DNA of 64,000 nt from Palaemon carinicauda (taxonomy: Eukaryota; Arthropoda; Malacostraca; Decapoda; Palaemonidae), in contig NC_090751.1 of NCBI RefSeq assembly GCF_036898095.1, forward strand, positions 51,814,948 to 51,878,947. The letters are read 5' to 3'. This document shows positions 42,079 to 54,250 of this stretch, piece after piece. Position numbers and translations under genes: made by a program. Numbering within the stretch: position 1 is the first letter of the stretch; each line of letters opens with the position of its first letter. The notes under the pieces were generated by a model. That model was given only the letters and a program-made list of their open reading frames with translations. It was not told the DNA's origin and ran no database searches.

Positions 42079-43075
42079 TGTCGAGAGGGAAGGTTCGCTC
42101 TTCAAAAACTCAACCCTCGAGGGATCCTCACTCTTCGATCCAGAAGAGATAGAGAGGGCAGCCTGTAGGTGGAGAAAATCCTCTAAGGATTCTCTCCTCC
42201 ACAGGGCCATAACTTCTCGACCTTACGGGAGGGCTCCTCAGCCTTCCAGGAATCAGTCCAGCAGATCTAATCCTTCGACCTCTAGGTCCTCTGGACCTAA
42301 GGTGTCTAAGCATCCCTTTCAGACCAAAGAGAAGAAAGGGAATAAGACATTCATTGGAAAGAAAGGAGGTAGAGGGAGCAGCCGAGGTGGTCTCTCCCGC
42401 TAGAGAGGGCAATCCTCACATTAGACCACCAGTGGAAGGGTGCCTGGATCGGCTCTGTCAGAGGTGGCAGCACCAAGGGGGCGGATCCCTGGATGATCGA
42501 GGTGATTTGCATAGAGTATCGCGTTCCGTTCATTCAATCTCTTCCTCCTCTTGGCCGAAGTCCAGACCATGCTGCAGAAGGGTGTTCTCGAAGAGAGGTC
42601 CTAGATGGATCTTCAGGCTTCTACAGTCGACTTTCTTGTGAAAAAGGCGTCTGGAGGCTGGAGACCAGTCATAGATCTCTCGCCCCAGAACAAGTTTGTT
42701 CAACAGACTCCGCTCAGGATGGAGGCGGCAGACATGGTCATTCAGGCTGTAAGAACAAAGGACTTCTTGTACACATTGGATCTCCAGGACACATACTTCC
42801 AGATCCCAATCCATCCCTTGTCAAAGAAGTGTCTCAGATTCATACACGAGAACAATAGATACCAGTTCAAAGTTCTTTGCATCGATCTCGCCACAGCACC
42901 TCAGGTCTTTACCAGGGTGTTTGCCCTAGCGTCATCTTGGGCTCACAAGAACGGCATTCGTCTTCTAATATACCTCGACGATTGGTTGATTCTAGCAGAC
43001 ACTGAAATAACGCTTCTTCATCACCGAGACATGCTTCTAGAGTTTTGTTCGGATCTTAAGATCATGATAAGTAAG
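42079..43075 (+). pseudogene. DIRS fragment D: Gag tail and RT
   Basis: The Gag C-terminal tail (42079-42400; SRPYGRAPQPSRNQSSRSNP, TKEKKGNKTFIGKKGG) leads into RT. RT is open at 42605-43075 with VKKASGGWRPVIDLSPQNKF, LYTLDLQDTYFQIPIH, DLATAPQVFTRVFA and YLDD at 42971-42982. It stops abruptly at KIMIS; no RNase H, YR or terminal repeat follows. Its sequence is closer to C than to A/B (TAPQVFTRVF), yet different enough to be a separate family. Confidence 0.8.
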
Positions 43076-43709
43076 CTAAGGTTTGTGTTGTTAGGCTTGG
43101 GTTATTATGGGGTCTCTACAATTTTTCAGCTTACAATAGAGTTTTCTGAACAGAACCTCCATTTTAAATAGAGGAGTATTGGCATAGTCTTACTTGATTA
43201 AACATTGATAATGAAAATAATTTTCATGCTTTGATTATGAAAGAATCAGGCAATTTTGGATTATTCTACTAATAGAGAATTCCAATTTAATGAAAATGTA
43301 TTTATTTGAATAATTTTGTTTATAATTTTAATGAAGACTAATGATTTATGTCATGTTTCATATTTCATAAGATTTGATTAAAAAAGTTGCATTTAGTGTT
43401 ATGCTAAATGAAAGGGTTGTTAATATACAATCAAGATTGAAAGGTACAGTGGAGTGATGACATATAGTACCTAGGAATTTACAAGGACTGAACATTACTG
43501 TAGGTGTAAGTAGGAGGTCAAATTGTAGCTATTGGTTTTGTGTTCCTTGGTTCCTTGTTCATAGACAACTATGAGTTTTAGGCAGAAGTATAGATAGCTT
43601 AGGTTTGCTGAGGTATTGTTGAAGAAATTATGCTGTGTAAAGTAATGTGCTGTAAATGCTTCCTTTTACCCAGTAAATGAAAAAGGTTAACAGTTGAAAT
43701 AAATAAATC
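43076..43709. other. AT-rich DNA between D and F, no feature seen
   Basis: No ORF, element end or RNA gene was recognised. The composition shifts sharply to AT-rich at the D breakpoint. Confidence 0.5.
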
Positions 43710-43779
43710 TGTTCCTACACAAATACAAACCCTGGTCCTTTAATACAAGTTTGATTTCAGCGAAGCTTGAAACTCAGCT

Positions 43780-43990
43780 TTGTTCTGTAACTGAAATACA
43801 AACCATGCTATTTAATAGGGGTATTACTTTCGGTGTAGCTGAAATGACGAGCCATTAAAATTTAACGAGGGTTTACTACCCACACCGCTAGTTAGCGGGG
43901 GTAGGGGAGGGTAGCTTGCTACCCCCCCTCACACACACCTGTGCTTGAGCTCACTTTACTTTTAGCTCGGAGCAAGAACGGTTGTTTCCT
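43780..43990 (+). repeat. E left inverted terminal repeat
   Basis: This is the inverse match of ~49225-49420, from the TATTTAATAGGGGTATTA block to CACCTGTGCTTGAGC. Confidence 0.85.
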
Positions 43991-44210
43991 CGCTCCCTCC
44001 TCGCCTATTTTGGACTGAGCCTGATAGTCCTGCCAGCTGACCTACCGATCTACCAGCGCAACCTTGAGCTGCAACGAAGTCCTTTGGACTTCGGTCCTGG
44101 ACTCTAACGCAGACCTGCTTACGGTCCCTATTGGTGGATGCTCACCCTTTTTTAAAGGGCACATCCCAGTTCCTGATCGTCCTGCCACTGGTCAACCTAC
44201 TAGCGCTACC

Positions 44211-45170
44211 TTCGTGCGCGTGCGCTCGCCGACATTCTTACGTGCGCGAGCGCCGATGATCTTCCGCGCGCAGGTACCGATGCTCTCCCGCGCGTGCTCT
44301 CACTGACATTCTTACGCGTGGGAGCGCCGACGATCTTTCGCGCGCGAGTACCGATGGTCTGTCGTGCGCGCGCTCTTATATACGCGCTCGGGTACCGATG
44401 GTCTCCCGCGCGCGTGTTCGCCGACATTCTTACGTGTGGGAACGCCGACGACCTTCCGCGTGGCTACCGATGCTCTCCCGCACGCGCCCATAGTCTTGCG
44501 CGCGGCGGGGCGCCGATGGTCTCCTGCGCGCGCGCCAATGATTTTCCACGCGCGCCGACGATGTTCCGCGAACGCCGCTGGTCTCCCGCGCGCTCGCCGA
44601 TGATTTTCCAAGTGTGCAAGCGCCAATAGTCTTGCACGCGCGAGTGCGTAGGGTCTCCCGCGCGCGCACACCAACAGTATTGAGCGTGTGCACATCGACT
44701 TTCTTCTGCGCGCGGGTGCCGACGGCCTTCGCGTGTGCGCGATCCAATAATCTTAAGTGTGCATACACACCCTTCCGCGCGCGCAGGCGCCGCTGGTCTC
44801 CCGCGCGCTCCTATGATTTTCCAAGTGCACAAGCGCCAATGCTCTTGCGCGCGCGCCAATAGTCTTGCACGCGAGCTTGACAACAGTTCCATGCGCATGG
44901 GCCAACTTTTTTCCCCGCGCGAGCGCCTAGGGTCTCCCGCGCGCGCACCAACAGTATTGCGCGTGTGCGCGCTGACTTTCTTCTGCGCGCGGGCGCCGAT
45001 GGTTTCCTGCACGTGCACCAACAGTCTAACGCGCACCGATGGGCTTACACGCGCGCGCGCCGACGGCCTTCACGCATGCGCGCTCCAATAATCTTGAGTG
45101 CGTGCACACACCCTTCCGCGCGCGCCAACGGTCTTCTACGTGCGGACGCCGATGGTCTTCCGCACGCACG
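44211..45170 (+). repeat. CpG-dense ~24-bp minisatellite in E Gag region
   Basis: A degenerate ~24-bp unit, roughly GCCGATGGTCTCCCGCGCG plus a short linker, repeats about 35-40 times over 1 kb. It has long alternating CGCG stretches. In any frame it gives short Arg/Ala/Pro-rich repeats, in all frames on both strands, so no single coding frame can be chosen. Position suggests an expanded repeat within the Gag gene of E, comparable to the Ser-rich repeat of C. Confidence 0.85.
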
Positions 45171-46380
45171 TGCCATCAGTCTCCACGTAGTACTCTCACG
45201 TACGTGCCAATGCTCCCACTCTTGCGCAACCAGTCACACGCTTTGGTGCATTCTAGGGAGAATGCACAAAACTACACAGTGCCTTACTGCACGCCAGCGC
45301 TCTTCCTCACTTTCCTCGCCCTCCTGCGCAGTTGCGGTCCCGGATCCATGTGCCAGCTCTTGCCAAAGAGTCAAGGCTCGTAGATCCAATGCACCAGCTC
45401 TTGCCTAAGAACCAGTGCTTGCCTGCTCTCCAGGCAGGTATTAAGCACCAGCATCATCCTGTGTGCTATCGCTCCAGACTCGCCTACACACTCGCGCAAT
45501 TGTCAGTAAAAAGGAATAAAACTTTTTGGACAGGTCACCATTGCCCCATTCCTTCCCGCAAGCACATAAACATTGCCGCCGGGAAAAGAGGAATAAGGCT
45601 CCACAGAAGGATTCAAGATCCCGAAGTTTCCATCCTACAAGGGAATCGAATCGGGGAATCCTTGGTCCCTGTCTCTTCTGAAGTTTCTTTTTTCCTTGAC
45701 AGACCACCGGCAGCAAACAGGAAAGCATCAACAGACTGATCTCTAGATCAGTGTTTGCTGATGGCTAGTTCACAGTTTACTGATCGCTAGGTCGCCAATC
45801 ACCAGATCACCAATTGCTAGCTCAATGCTATTCTTTGACCAATAGTCCCTCCAATGACTAACGATCTCCAATTGCTAGCATTTCCAATCATCGATTGCTA
45901 GTCAATAACCAGTCATCAACTTGCTGATCACTAGATCACCGATGGGCAGCTCATCTTTCTTCGATCATCGAACTCAGCTCGCTGATCTCTGACCAGCCCA
46001 TCTTCAGCTTGCTCATATCTGACCAAACAGGGGGGACCATAATCAGCTTGCTGATCTCAAACTCACCATCGGCTCACAGACCACCGATTCATCGGTCATC
46101 GGTTATTTGCCAGCAGTTCGTGACTCAAACTTACTAGTCAACCGCTTCCTGTAGTTCCTAGATCAGAAGTTATACAACATACTTCTCGCTACTGGCCGTT
46201 TACCATCACACTAAAGTGATCGGTAAACGTTCGACAATCCTCATCAACGGCTTGCCAACAGGGAACTACTTGCAAGCACTCTCCAACTGCACAGTAACCA
46301 CGATGCCCAACGGTTAACCATTGATTAACATTTGCCAGATTGATTCTATTCTAAGGAATAGCATCAATCTCATCAGGGCG
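45171..46380 (+). pseudogene. E Gag remnant, C-terminal part
   Basis: A short basic piece (45332-45739, with RNKTFWTGHHCPIPSRKHIN and AAGKRGIRLHRR) lies before a 600-bp stretch (45740-46350) built of short degenerate repeats such as TTGCTAGCTC, GATCACCGAT and CAGCTTGCTGATC. No frame is open across it. By position it is the Gag tail and Gag/RT spacer of E; this is inference. Confidence 0.45.
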
Positions 46381-46381
46381 C

Positions 46382-47420
46382 GTGGTAAGGCCAAGCGTGG
46401 CCTTCCTTTTAAAGAAATTCTCTCTTAGAGAAGAATTCTTACACTGGGTATCGCGCCTGATCCTTTACGACATGAGTCAAGACTCCAGCGTCGACAATCT
46501 TCCATGCAAAAGGATCCCCAAGGAGCTGTCCCTTTGGGTCGATGTCCACACCATGTTGGAGTTCGATCTAGGGCTAAGAACTCAGGTCTTTATTTGCACA
46601 CTGGACCTAAAGGACACTTACTCCCAGGTCCAAACCATCCCTCTAGGAAGGTTGGAAGATTCAGTCTAGACAAACAAGAAACAACAGTTCAAGGCACTGT
46701 GCTTCAGTCTTTCCACTACACCCATCCTGGTCTCAGAGGATTGGCTTCTGTCTCCACTCTCTCGGGATGACCGACTGACCTTAGCAGACTCAGTGGCAAC
46801 CTTGCCTTAACACTGGAACTTCTGAAGTCTTTTTACCAAGATCCAGTGATCAGGGTAAACCTACGGAAATCTTCCCTACTTCCCTCCCAGTAGACTGGTG
46901 TATCTGGGAATGATTCTAAACCCAATCTCCACAAAAACCTTCTCGAAACGAGAACGACTTCCATTCCAGGAGACTTGAGTCGGAAAAAGAAGAAAGGAGG
47001 GACCATAGTGCTGCACCACACGACCTCAGCCCTCTTGACAGAGCCCGAAGGTACCGTCACTTAAATCTCTTAAGAGATGAAGGCAAACTTTCTGGTCCTT
47101 CAACAGCCTCATCGGTTCCTAACAGACCACTCAGTGATGTGATGGATGACACACCGCACACCACGTAGAGACTCGCATTGACAAGCAAGTAGGAACTGGC
47201 TTGTAGCCTCTTCCCATCTAATAGTATAAACACTAAGATGGGCCAAAGTCCATTCGGTACCACTTTCAGCCCGCTTCATTCCAGACTGGAAGAACGTGCT
47301 CGCCGACAATCTGTGCACAGCATCTCAGATAAGGTATACCGAATGGACTTTGGATCGCCATGTAGCCAACAGAGTCCCGACTTTACGAGGTCCTCCAACT
47401 AGGGGGTCTGTTCGCAATGC
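46382..47420 (+). pseudogene. E RT-RNase H remnant
   Basis: RT traces include FICTLDLKDTYSQVQTIPL (compare DLKDAYFQIPIH), KALCFSLSTTPI and NLRKSSLLPS. An RNase H trace (SARFIPDWKNVLADNL) lies near 47265-47320. YLDD was not found. Stops and frameshifts are dense. Confidence 0.7.
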
Positions 47421-47689
47421 TCCTGAACCTCAGGCTACCGTTGCTCACCAGCCCTAAACCCCAAGGCTCTCTGGCAACAACGGTGGGTACAACAATGATG
47501 TTTACGTCTCGTCCCTGTTTTATCTGGAGAAGGGCACTCAACAAGGCTAGAACATCGGTCAACCTCTCAAGGACTCTCCTAGCTCCGCTATGGTATTATG
47601 CAGAACTGTCTCCAAACCTTTTGCAACTCTTGATAGAGCCTCCAAGAGAACCCTCTCCGCATAACAGACAACCCACTTCGACACCTACC

Positions 47690-48660
47690 ACAAGCTATAG
47701 CTTTGCTATGATTGTACGCCTGAAGACTACCCAATACCTCTTTGCGAAAAGGTTGTCTAGATATCAGAGGAATTCCTCAGCATCAGTCTACCAGGCAGTA
47801 TCACGTCTTGTGTGGTTGGCGTCATGTGAAAGTGTCTCTTCACTCGATACCTCGATTCCAGCAATAGCGGAATCCTCGAGTATATGCAAGAGGAAAAGAC
47901 CCCCTATTCAGTTTCGACAGGTAAAGATGATCACTCAACCTTGATCCTTCACCTTCAAGCTGAAAGAAAGGGACACCTTCTCATCGATAGACTTTTCCTA
48001 ACTCATACGGACTTACAACTTGCCTTTCCCCAGTCGGAATTGAGACCTTCCTCTCAGAACATAGTTCAAATCTCCGATCCCTAAAAGGACCTCCTTGTGT
48101 TCCACTTCACCAGGCAACAAATTTTCTCCTGATTTAAGAACACAATGTTCCCACACACTTGGACAGCAACCATACGAGTCAAGGAACTTCATGGTCTCTC
48201 TTTCAACATCGCCTATTATTGAGAAGGGCGAAAGACAATGTTCAGTTTCGTTCCTGAGTATGTCACCAGACACTGTCTCCAGAGGTGACAGATCCTACAC
48301 TAGTCTCAACTAGGTAACGGACGATCCAGATCATCCGTTACTGTACCCAGGGTAAGGTATGAGACTTAACCTAAAGAAAACGGCAACAGCCTGCCCGGGT
48401 CCCTCTTGTCAGCACTGGGAGAGACTAGAGGAGGATCACCGAAACATCATCTCGACATGACGACTCACAGTGTCAGGGGCATAACTATGCCCCTGGTCCT
48501 TCTTAGCAGATTACTCTGTGATGCAGGTTTTACAAGAAAGGATGTGAATGCTCCAAGTGACTTTCACAACCTTTCTCCTGCAAGACGATCTCTATCGGTC
48601 CGGTGGTGGCTGCACAACAGCTGGTTGTATACCTCAAGCTCCTTATTGGACAAGTAGCAG
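47690..48660 (+). pseudogene. E tyrosine recombinase remnant, Tyr lost
   Basis: The core-binding trace SASVYQAVSRLVWLASC is at ~47780. TIRVKELHGLSFN (Arg in RV.ELHGLSF) lies at ~48170-48205, THSVRGITMPLVLLS (H-x-x-R) at ~48463-48507, and a FTTFLLQDD block near 48563-48590. Families A/B have FASFYLKD and C has TAHYLKD in this last block, so the catalytic Tyr position is Leu (CTC, 48575-48577). Confidence 0.7.
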
Positions 48661-49089
48661 AAGGTTGAGGGTGCTGTTACCCGGTTTTAGTCTGCGTGAA
48701 TGAAAAAATTTGGCTGGCTCTCATTCTTTTCTTCATCCTACCCTCTTGTGGGGAAAGCAGCATCCTGGGTTCTCTGCAAAGCTGACCTCAAACCACCGCA
48801 GGTAAACCATGCTTCCTTGTGTTCCTAGTATTGAGACTAATACTGTTACGTCCCCATACCCTGACGAGGTGGTATTGGGAAAGTCCTAGTCTAATCTAAA
48901 GAACTTCAGAACAACTTCCTAGGACGAGTTACACTTCTTCATACCTTCACACACAGCTTGCGTAGGCCGCAGTCCTTGCGTAGCAAGGTTCTAGCGAGGT
49001 GCAGGGACTCCTTATTTCTTGGGTGCTTACACACTCAAATAACGAGCCAGACTGCCAGGGACATCCACCCTTCCTAATGGGTGAGTCAC

Positions 49090-49190
49090 CCCATTAAATA
49101 GCGTGGTTTGTACTCCAGTTACGGAACAAATGACAAATTCGTAGATAATTTGTATTTTTCCTAACTATACAAACCTTAGCTATTTAACCA
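49090..49190. repeat. E internal complementary region
   Basis: CCATTAAATAGCGTGGTTTG (reverse complement of the left end) runs via CGGAACAAATGACAAATTCG into CTAACTATACAAACCTTAGC (reverse complement of the right end). Confidence 0.8.
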
Positions 49191-49224
49191 AACTTGGCCG
49201 CCAGCCCTATCCCCCTTGAAGTCC

Positions 49225-49436
49225 TACCTCCAAGCAAAGTAAGCTCAAGCACAGGTGTGTGTAAGGGGAGGTTAGCAAGCTACCCTCCCCTACCCCCGCT
49301 AACAACCGGTGTGGGTAGTAAACCCTCGTTAAATTTCAATGGCTCGCCATTTCAGCTATGCCGAAAGTAATACCCCTATTAAATAGCTAAGGTTTGTATA
49401 GTTAGGGAAAATACAAATTATCTATGAATTTGTCAT
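49225..49436 (-). repeat. E right inverted terminal repeat
   Basis: This is the inverse partner of 43780-43990, ending ATCTATGAATTTGTCAT. Confidence 0.85.
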
Positions 49437-49626
49437 GTTATAAATATAGTAAAGTGTTGGTAGTTACTACTGGTGGGTAGCATGGAAGCTCCACCCCTTA
49501 GCCAGCTTACTTAGTAACCCTTTTGACTTCATTCAGTAAACAGTACATATATACTCTTGGTGTTCTTGGCTAGTTTAATTTTTCCTCTCTTTCTCTAGTT
49601 TACTGTATGGTTGCTGTTTGCAGTAA

Positions 49627-52600
49627 ATGGAGAAACCACTTTTTGGCATGCGGTCCTGCCTAAGGATTTTCGACTGTAGTTTTGGAACTTTAATGAGCAG
49701 GATGCCTGTGAACCCCTATTCTTTTTTACTTGCAGGGATCATGACTGCTTGTAGGCATCAACTTGTGAGGAGTGTAAGGAGTCAACGATCTTCCCAGTGG
49801 CAAGAGTACAGCATGAGGAGGAAGAAGACTTCCAAGCGAGATTCCTCTTGTTTGGCGTCATCCTCGAAGTCTAGGAAATCCACAGGACCTTGCCTCTCCC
49901 CTCCTGGTGCTCTGGCTTCTTAATCTTCTCCATCTCCCTCCTGCGAGGGGAAGGCAAAGCACGTCGACATTGAATTATTCATAGGGCAAGCCCAGAGTGA
50001 ACAGCTTTTAGTTTTCTTTGCAAAGCAAGTATTCCTTCTCCTGGGAGTAAATCTGAAAATTTAGTTTGAGGTAACTACATGACTAAGGATGCATTTGCCT
50101 TCCTTAGGCCTAGAAAGCATTTTGACAACAGAAAAACTTTTGAATGCCCTTACAACTCTTATCTTGCTATCCCATCTTCTGCCACCCATGCAGAGGAACC
50201 CTTTGATGTGACCCCTCTTCACCTTAAGGGGCACCAACAGCTGATTTTACATCTCTTGTTAGGGAAAGGAAATGTTATCGACCTCCTCGCCTCCCAGCCC
50301 AATTACCTTGACCTCGTCATCTGCAGTGGGTTCGCCTCGTTCAGCTTGCCTACATAAGATGTAACGGAGAGATCCCCTTCAATGTAATCTGCTACTATCT
50401 TGGAAGCCTGACAAGGATGTTGTCAGCCCTCTTAGGAATCCTCCCTCCACAGCTCTTTGGAGACATATTTTTACATCCTCAGAGGACGAATCAGCCAGGA
50501 CTTCTCGTTGGAGAAGACACAAAATCTTATGAGAACTCCGAGATACTGTGCCCACACACTCATGGTTATGAAGACTCGCCTGAATGCGTATGCTCTTCGG
50601 AAAGCGTTCATTCTCCCCACTTGACACACACATTCAGCGGGAGCTGATTCACCTGTCTGTGTGTGCTCTATTTTTGATGAATTATCCCCTGTACATGGGT
50701 GCCCTCTTGATTCTACTCGCTCATTTGAACAGGAGTGCTCACATGTTTGTGCGGGCCGTTCTTCACGGCGAACTCTGTTGTTCACATCCCCTTTGTTAGG
50801 ACACACTCTCCAATTGAAGAATATTCGACAGACCCTGATTCTTCATCTGCTCGTTGTCATGCTTCTCTCCTGTGATTCAACACTTTCCTACGTGAAAATC
50901 CCTAGTGTCCTCCCGCACTCATCTATTTGCACGCAAGAACTCTCCAACTCATACGTGCTTTTCCCTTAGAGAGACTGCTTCTGTTCACTCTCATGCATGT
51001 TCACCTGGCCATATACATCCAAATGTTACTCTCAATCTTCAGTTAGCACTTGCATGCACTTCTATGCATGCATAGTCTCTCGGGATAACACAAAATTCAT
51101 CTCTTGCATGGTCTCTCTGGGCACTCTCCCAGTAAGATAAGCTCATTTGTTTAATCATCCTTTCATTTTTGGGGTAGCTTCTTACGTAACAGGTATGCAT
51201 CAGCATATGACCGGTCCCTTGTTCTGGGAACCTTGCCCCTTAATGTGATGTTTCCAGAGGAGGATTCTTCAGTTTCAAGTTGTCATACCAAGGATACTGC
51301 CAACTATACTTGAGATTGATCTTCCTCTAAGGTGCATTCTCATTCTTGGGCAGGGTCACTTTGTTGTACCCCTTCTTCAGAGGGTGTACGATCAGGAAGG
51401 AGCTCAAAGGTCAACAGAAGATGAGAGAATAATCTTGATGCACAAGATCGGCTAAAGAGACCACTCATGAGAGAGATTCACATAAGACACATCGGGCAAG
51501 GACTTCTAGAATTCACTATCATAGACACTTCAAGAAACATGACTCCTTGAGCTCAAGGACTCTTCAGTCCCTAGGCCTTCCCAAAGCAACTGTGCTAGCC
51601 ATTCAGTGGTTCAGGCAATCGCTTCATCAGCCAAGACTAGCATAGGAATGGACACCTTGAGGCCTACAAGGGACTCGTCAAAATACCATCCAGGCGCAGT
51701 ACTTGGACTTGATGAAATATTGTTAGGCTCTTATCTTTCTCCTGAATGGGATGACTCTCCCCTCCCACTTCGTCTAAGAGGTGAGAGTTCATTAAACACT
51801 TTAGATCCTATGGTTCCTGACTCAGGCAAAAGACCCTGAGTCTGAATCAACGTTTTTGAAGGTGTTGACTCTCATCATGCAGATCAGCAGTCTTGGGAAG
51901 CCAATCAGAGCATCAATGAAAGGAAGGGAAACCTCCATAAAAGTTTTTGGCACTCTACTTATATCATGACCTGCATTAAAACTTCAGTGAGAACTGGCCT
52001 GGGAAGCAATAGGTAACACGGATCCGCAGGTGTCTGGCCGAGGAACTCATTTTGTGCCAGCTTCTCCACAAAGATCTCGCCTGCAGCTCTTTCTAGTTAG
52101 ACATTTCTATGTTCTTGAGGACTCTACTCCTCTCTCAAATGATGTGGCTGCCATGACCCTAAAACTTGGCTCATTCCTAGAGAGATTGAGGGTCCAGTCG
52201 ACCATATTTTCCTTCTTCTTGAGCTGGTAAACATGGGAGCTTGTAAACATGGAAGCTACTGCAATGGTAATCTTCAGAGCAACCTCCTGGCTGGATCAGT
52301 GTTCAGGAAATGTGACCTTTTTCACCTCTTCTCAGGATTTGTCTGATTCTGAGAACAAGAAGCAGTTTACAGACTTAGTTTTTTCTTGGGGGGAAACCTT
52401 TCATTTCCTAGCCCATGAACCTTTGAACTAGTGAACTAACTCTATCCTTAAACTGAGGGATGTAGTAGCTGCCAAATTTGCAAGACAAATTGATCAGCGA
52501 GAAGCTTTGGCACTGAGGAATGTAGCCAGAGCAGGCACTTTTTCCACCCAATGAGGTAAAGGGAACGGTGGAAAAGTGGATAAGTCCAGCCATGACTCTC

Positions 52601-53000
52601 TTTTCCACCTAGCCGTCACCTTTAAAAATGCTGGAACAATGGGACCATCACCGAAGACAGTGGAGGTGACCCCAATAAAATCAACATTTGAAAAGGTATT
52701 GAGGACATTGAGATTGAGGTCTACCACATCAATAGCATTCTCTTTGTAAAAACCGATGGACTCGGCCCAACCCTTTCGTATCCATTTTTGTCACCCCAGA
52801 AGGGGAAAATGCAGAAGAGGAGATAGATCTTGATTAGAAAGGTAGACCCCTCCTGCAACTGCCACGAGTTAGGAGATACTGGGCAGGCTATTGGCCACCA
52901 AGGCAGTTTCACGGAGCAGAGGATCTCCTCCTCTCACTTGGGCTCTGACGACATTGTCATTTTGTCCATGTAATTTTAAGAAACTCGTACTTCACTAAAA
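49627..53000 (+). pseudogene. F Gag remnant
   Basis: Near 49690-49800 a frame reads TCRDHDC...STCEECKE, the last half of the Cys module seen in A, B and C Gag. The overlapping 98-codon frame at 49627 has a basic/Ser tail (YSMRRKKTSKRDSSCLASSS). Beyond ~50,000 only scattered short frames remain and nothing else can be assigned with confidence. Confidence 0.5.
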
Positions 53001-53019
53001 AATAAAAAAGATTCTTGAC

Positions 53020-54250
53020 AAGGGTGCGCTACAGGTAGTACAGAACGAACCTCCAGGCTTTTACAGTCTTCTATTCCTTGTGGAGAAGTCATCTTGGATC
53101 TGGAGAACAATAATCGACATTTCTGGCCTGAATGAGTTTGTTCTACTAACTCCTTCCAAGATGTAGACAGCGAGTACCATTTTAGCTGCCATCAGGAAGT
53201 TGCCCTCCCCCCTCAAGTTTTCAACTGTGTTTTACACTTGTGTCAGCTTCAGTGTATGCTAACAGGATACAGCTCCTTGGTAAATCTAGAAAAGTCTAAT
53301 CTCAAGCCCAAGCACAGGATGGAGTACCCAGAGATGTAGATAAACACAATATTTGGAAAAGTTTTCCCGTCTGACAATAGTCTCGGCAGAATCAGAAGAG
53401 TAATGTGCAGTCTTATGACACCAATAACTACCAGCTCGTCAATAAAAGCAGTTGCTGGGACATATCTCATCCTTAAAAAGACTCTTCCCACACAGCCGTA
53501 TACATCACCAGTCACTTCAGTGGTGTCTGAAAGAGACACTGGTCACTAAGCTATGACCCATGCCGTCATCTAGTTCCAGCAGAACAAGACTTAAGGACTG
53601 ATCTAGACTAGTGAATGAAGGATGAGAATCTCTTAAAAGAAAGGTCTTTCGAGGTTTTCCCCCAGAGTTATTTTCACGGATGCATGGAAAGAAGGGTGGG
53701 GTACTCCTGTATGAGATCAGTTTTTTGTGGGACGCTGGTCACAAGAGAAGAGCCTGCACATCATCCTGCTGGAACTGAAGGCAGCACTCCTGGTGCTGCA
53801 GTCATTCCAATAGTGTTTGGTTGGCCACTTGGTAACGTTGATTAGTAACACTACCATAGTGGCATGCATTGACAAGCAAGGAGTTATTATTTCTCAGCAC
53901 CTCTGCAAGTTGGCAATGCAGACTCACAAGTGGGCACTGAACAGTGTAGTGGAGCTGTCGGCAGGGCTCATTCCTGGCAAAAAAGAATGAATTCACTGGC
54001 AAACTCAAGATTTCATCCTCAAGTGGCTAGGAGCCTTTTGACTGTGTGTGGTTCTCAAGCTATAGATATGTTTGCAACAGGACTCGACAGGAAATTCCCT
54101 GATTTACTGCTCACTAGTCCTTGATTAGGCATCAGTAGCATTAGAGGTTTCATTTTAGCATCCTTGGGTCTGCCTCGACATCTATGCTGTACTGCCATTC
54201 TGCCTGATGTTGGTAGCCCTCAAGAGGCTCCATGCAGATTGATACCTGAA
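53020..54250 (+). pseudogene. F RT-RNase H-MT remnant
   Basis: An RT trace FYSLLFLVEKSSWIW followed by IIDISGLNEFVLLTPSKM lies at ~53055-53165. The RT core is then mostly deleted. RNase H begins near 53655 (a TDAWKEGWG-type block) and ends near 53975 (GLIPGKKE). A methyltransferase-like trace (AIDMFATGLDRKF, then DIYAVLPFCLM) lies at 54055-54215. No YR follows before the internal complementary region. Confidence 0.65.

Larger units (their letters stand above)
43780..49436 (+). mobile_element. DIRS element E, inserted in F
   Basis: ITRs of ~200 bp match inverted (TTTAATAGGGGTATTACTTT; CGAGGGTTTACTACCCACAC; GCGGGGGTAGGGGAGGGTAG). The left end is TTGTTCTGTAACTG and the right end is ...GAATTTGTCAT. 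An internal complementary region lies at ~49090-49190. Coding regions are heavily broken: Gag with a CpG-rich repeat, RT, RNase H and YR are recognisable only in pieces. It lies within F's left terminal repeat. Confidence 0.82.

Noticed and set aside
44464..45036. Minus-strand 190-codon Arg/Ala-rich frame and similar frames on both strands
   Set aside because: They arise from the CpG minisatellite, which lacks stop codons in most frames. No frame is favoured and no domain is present.
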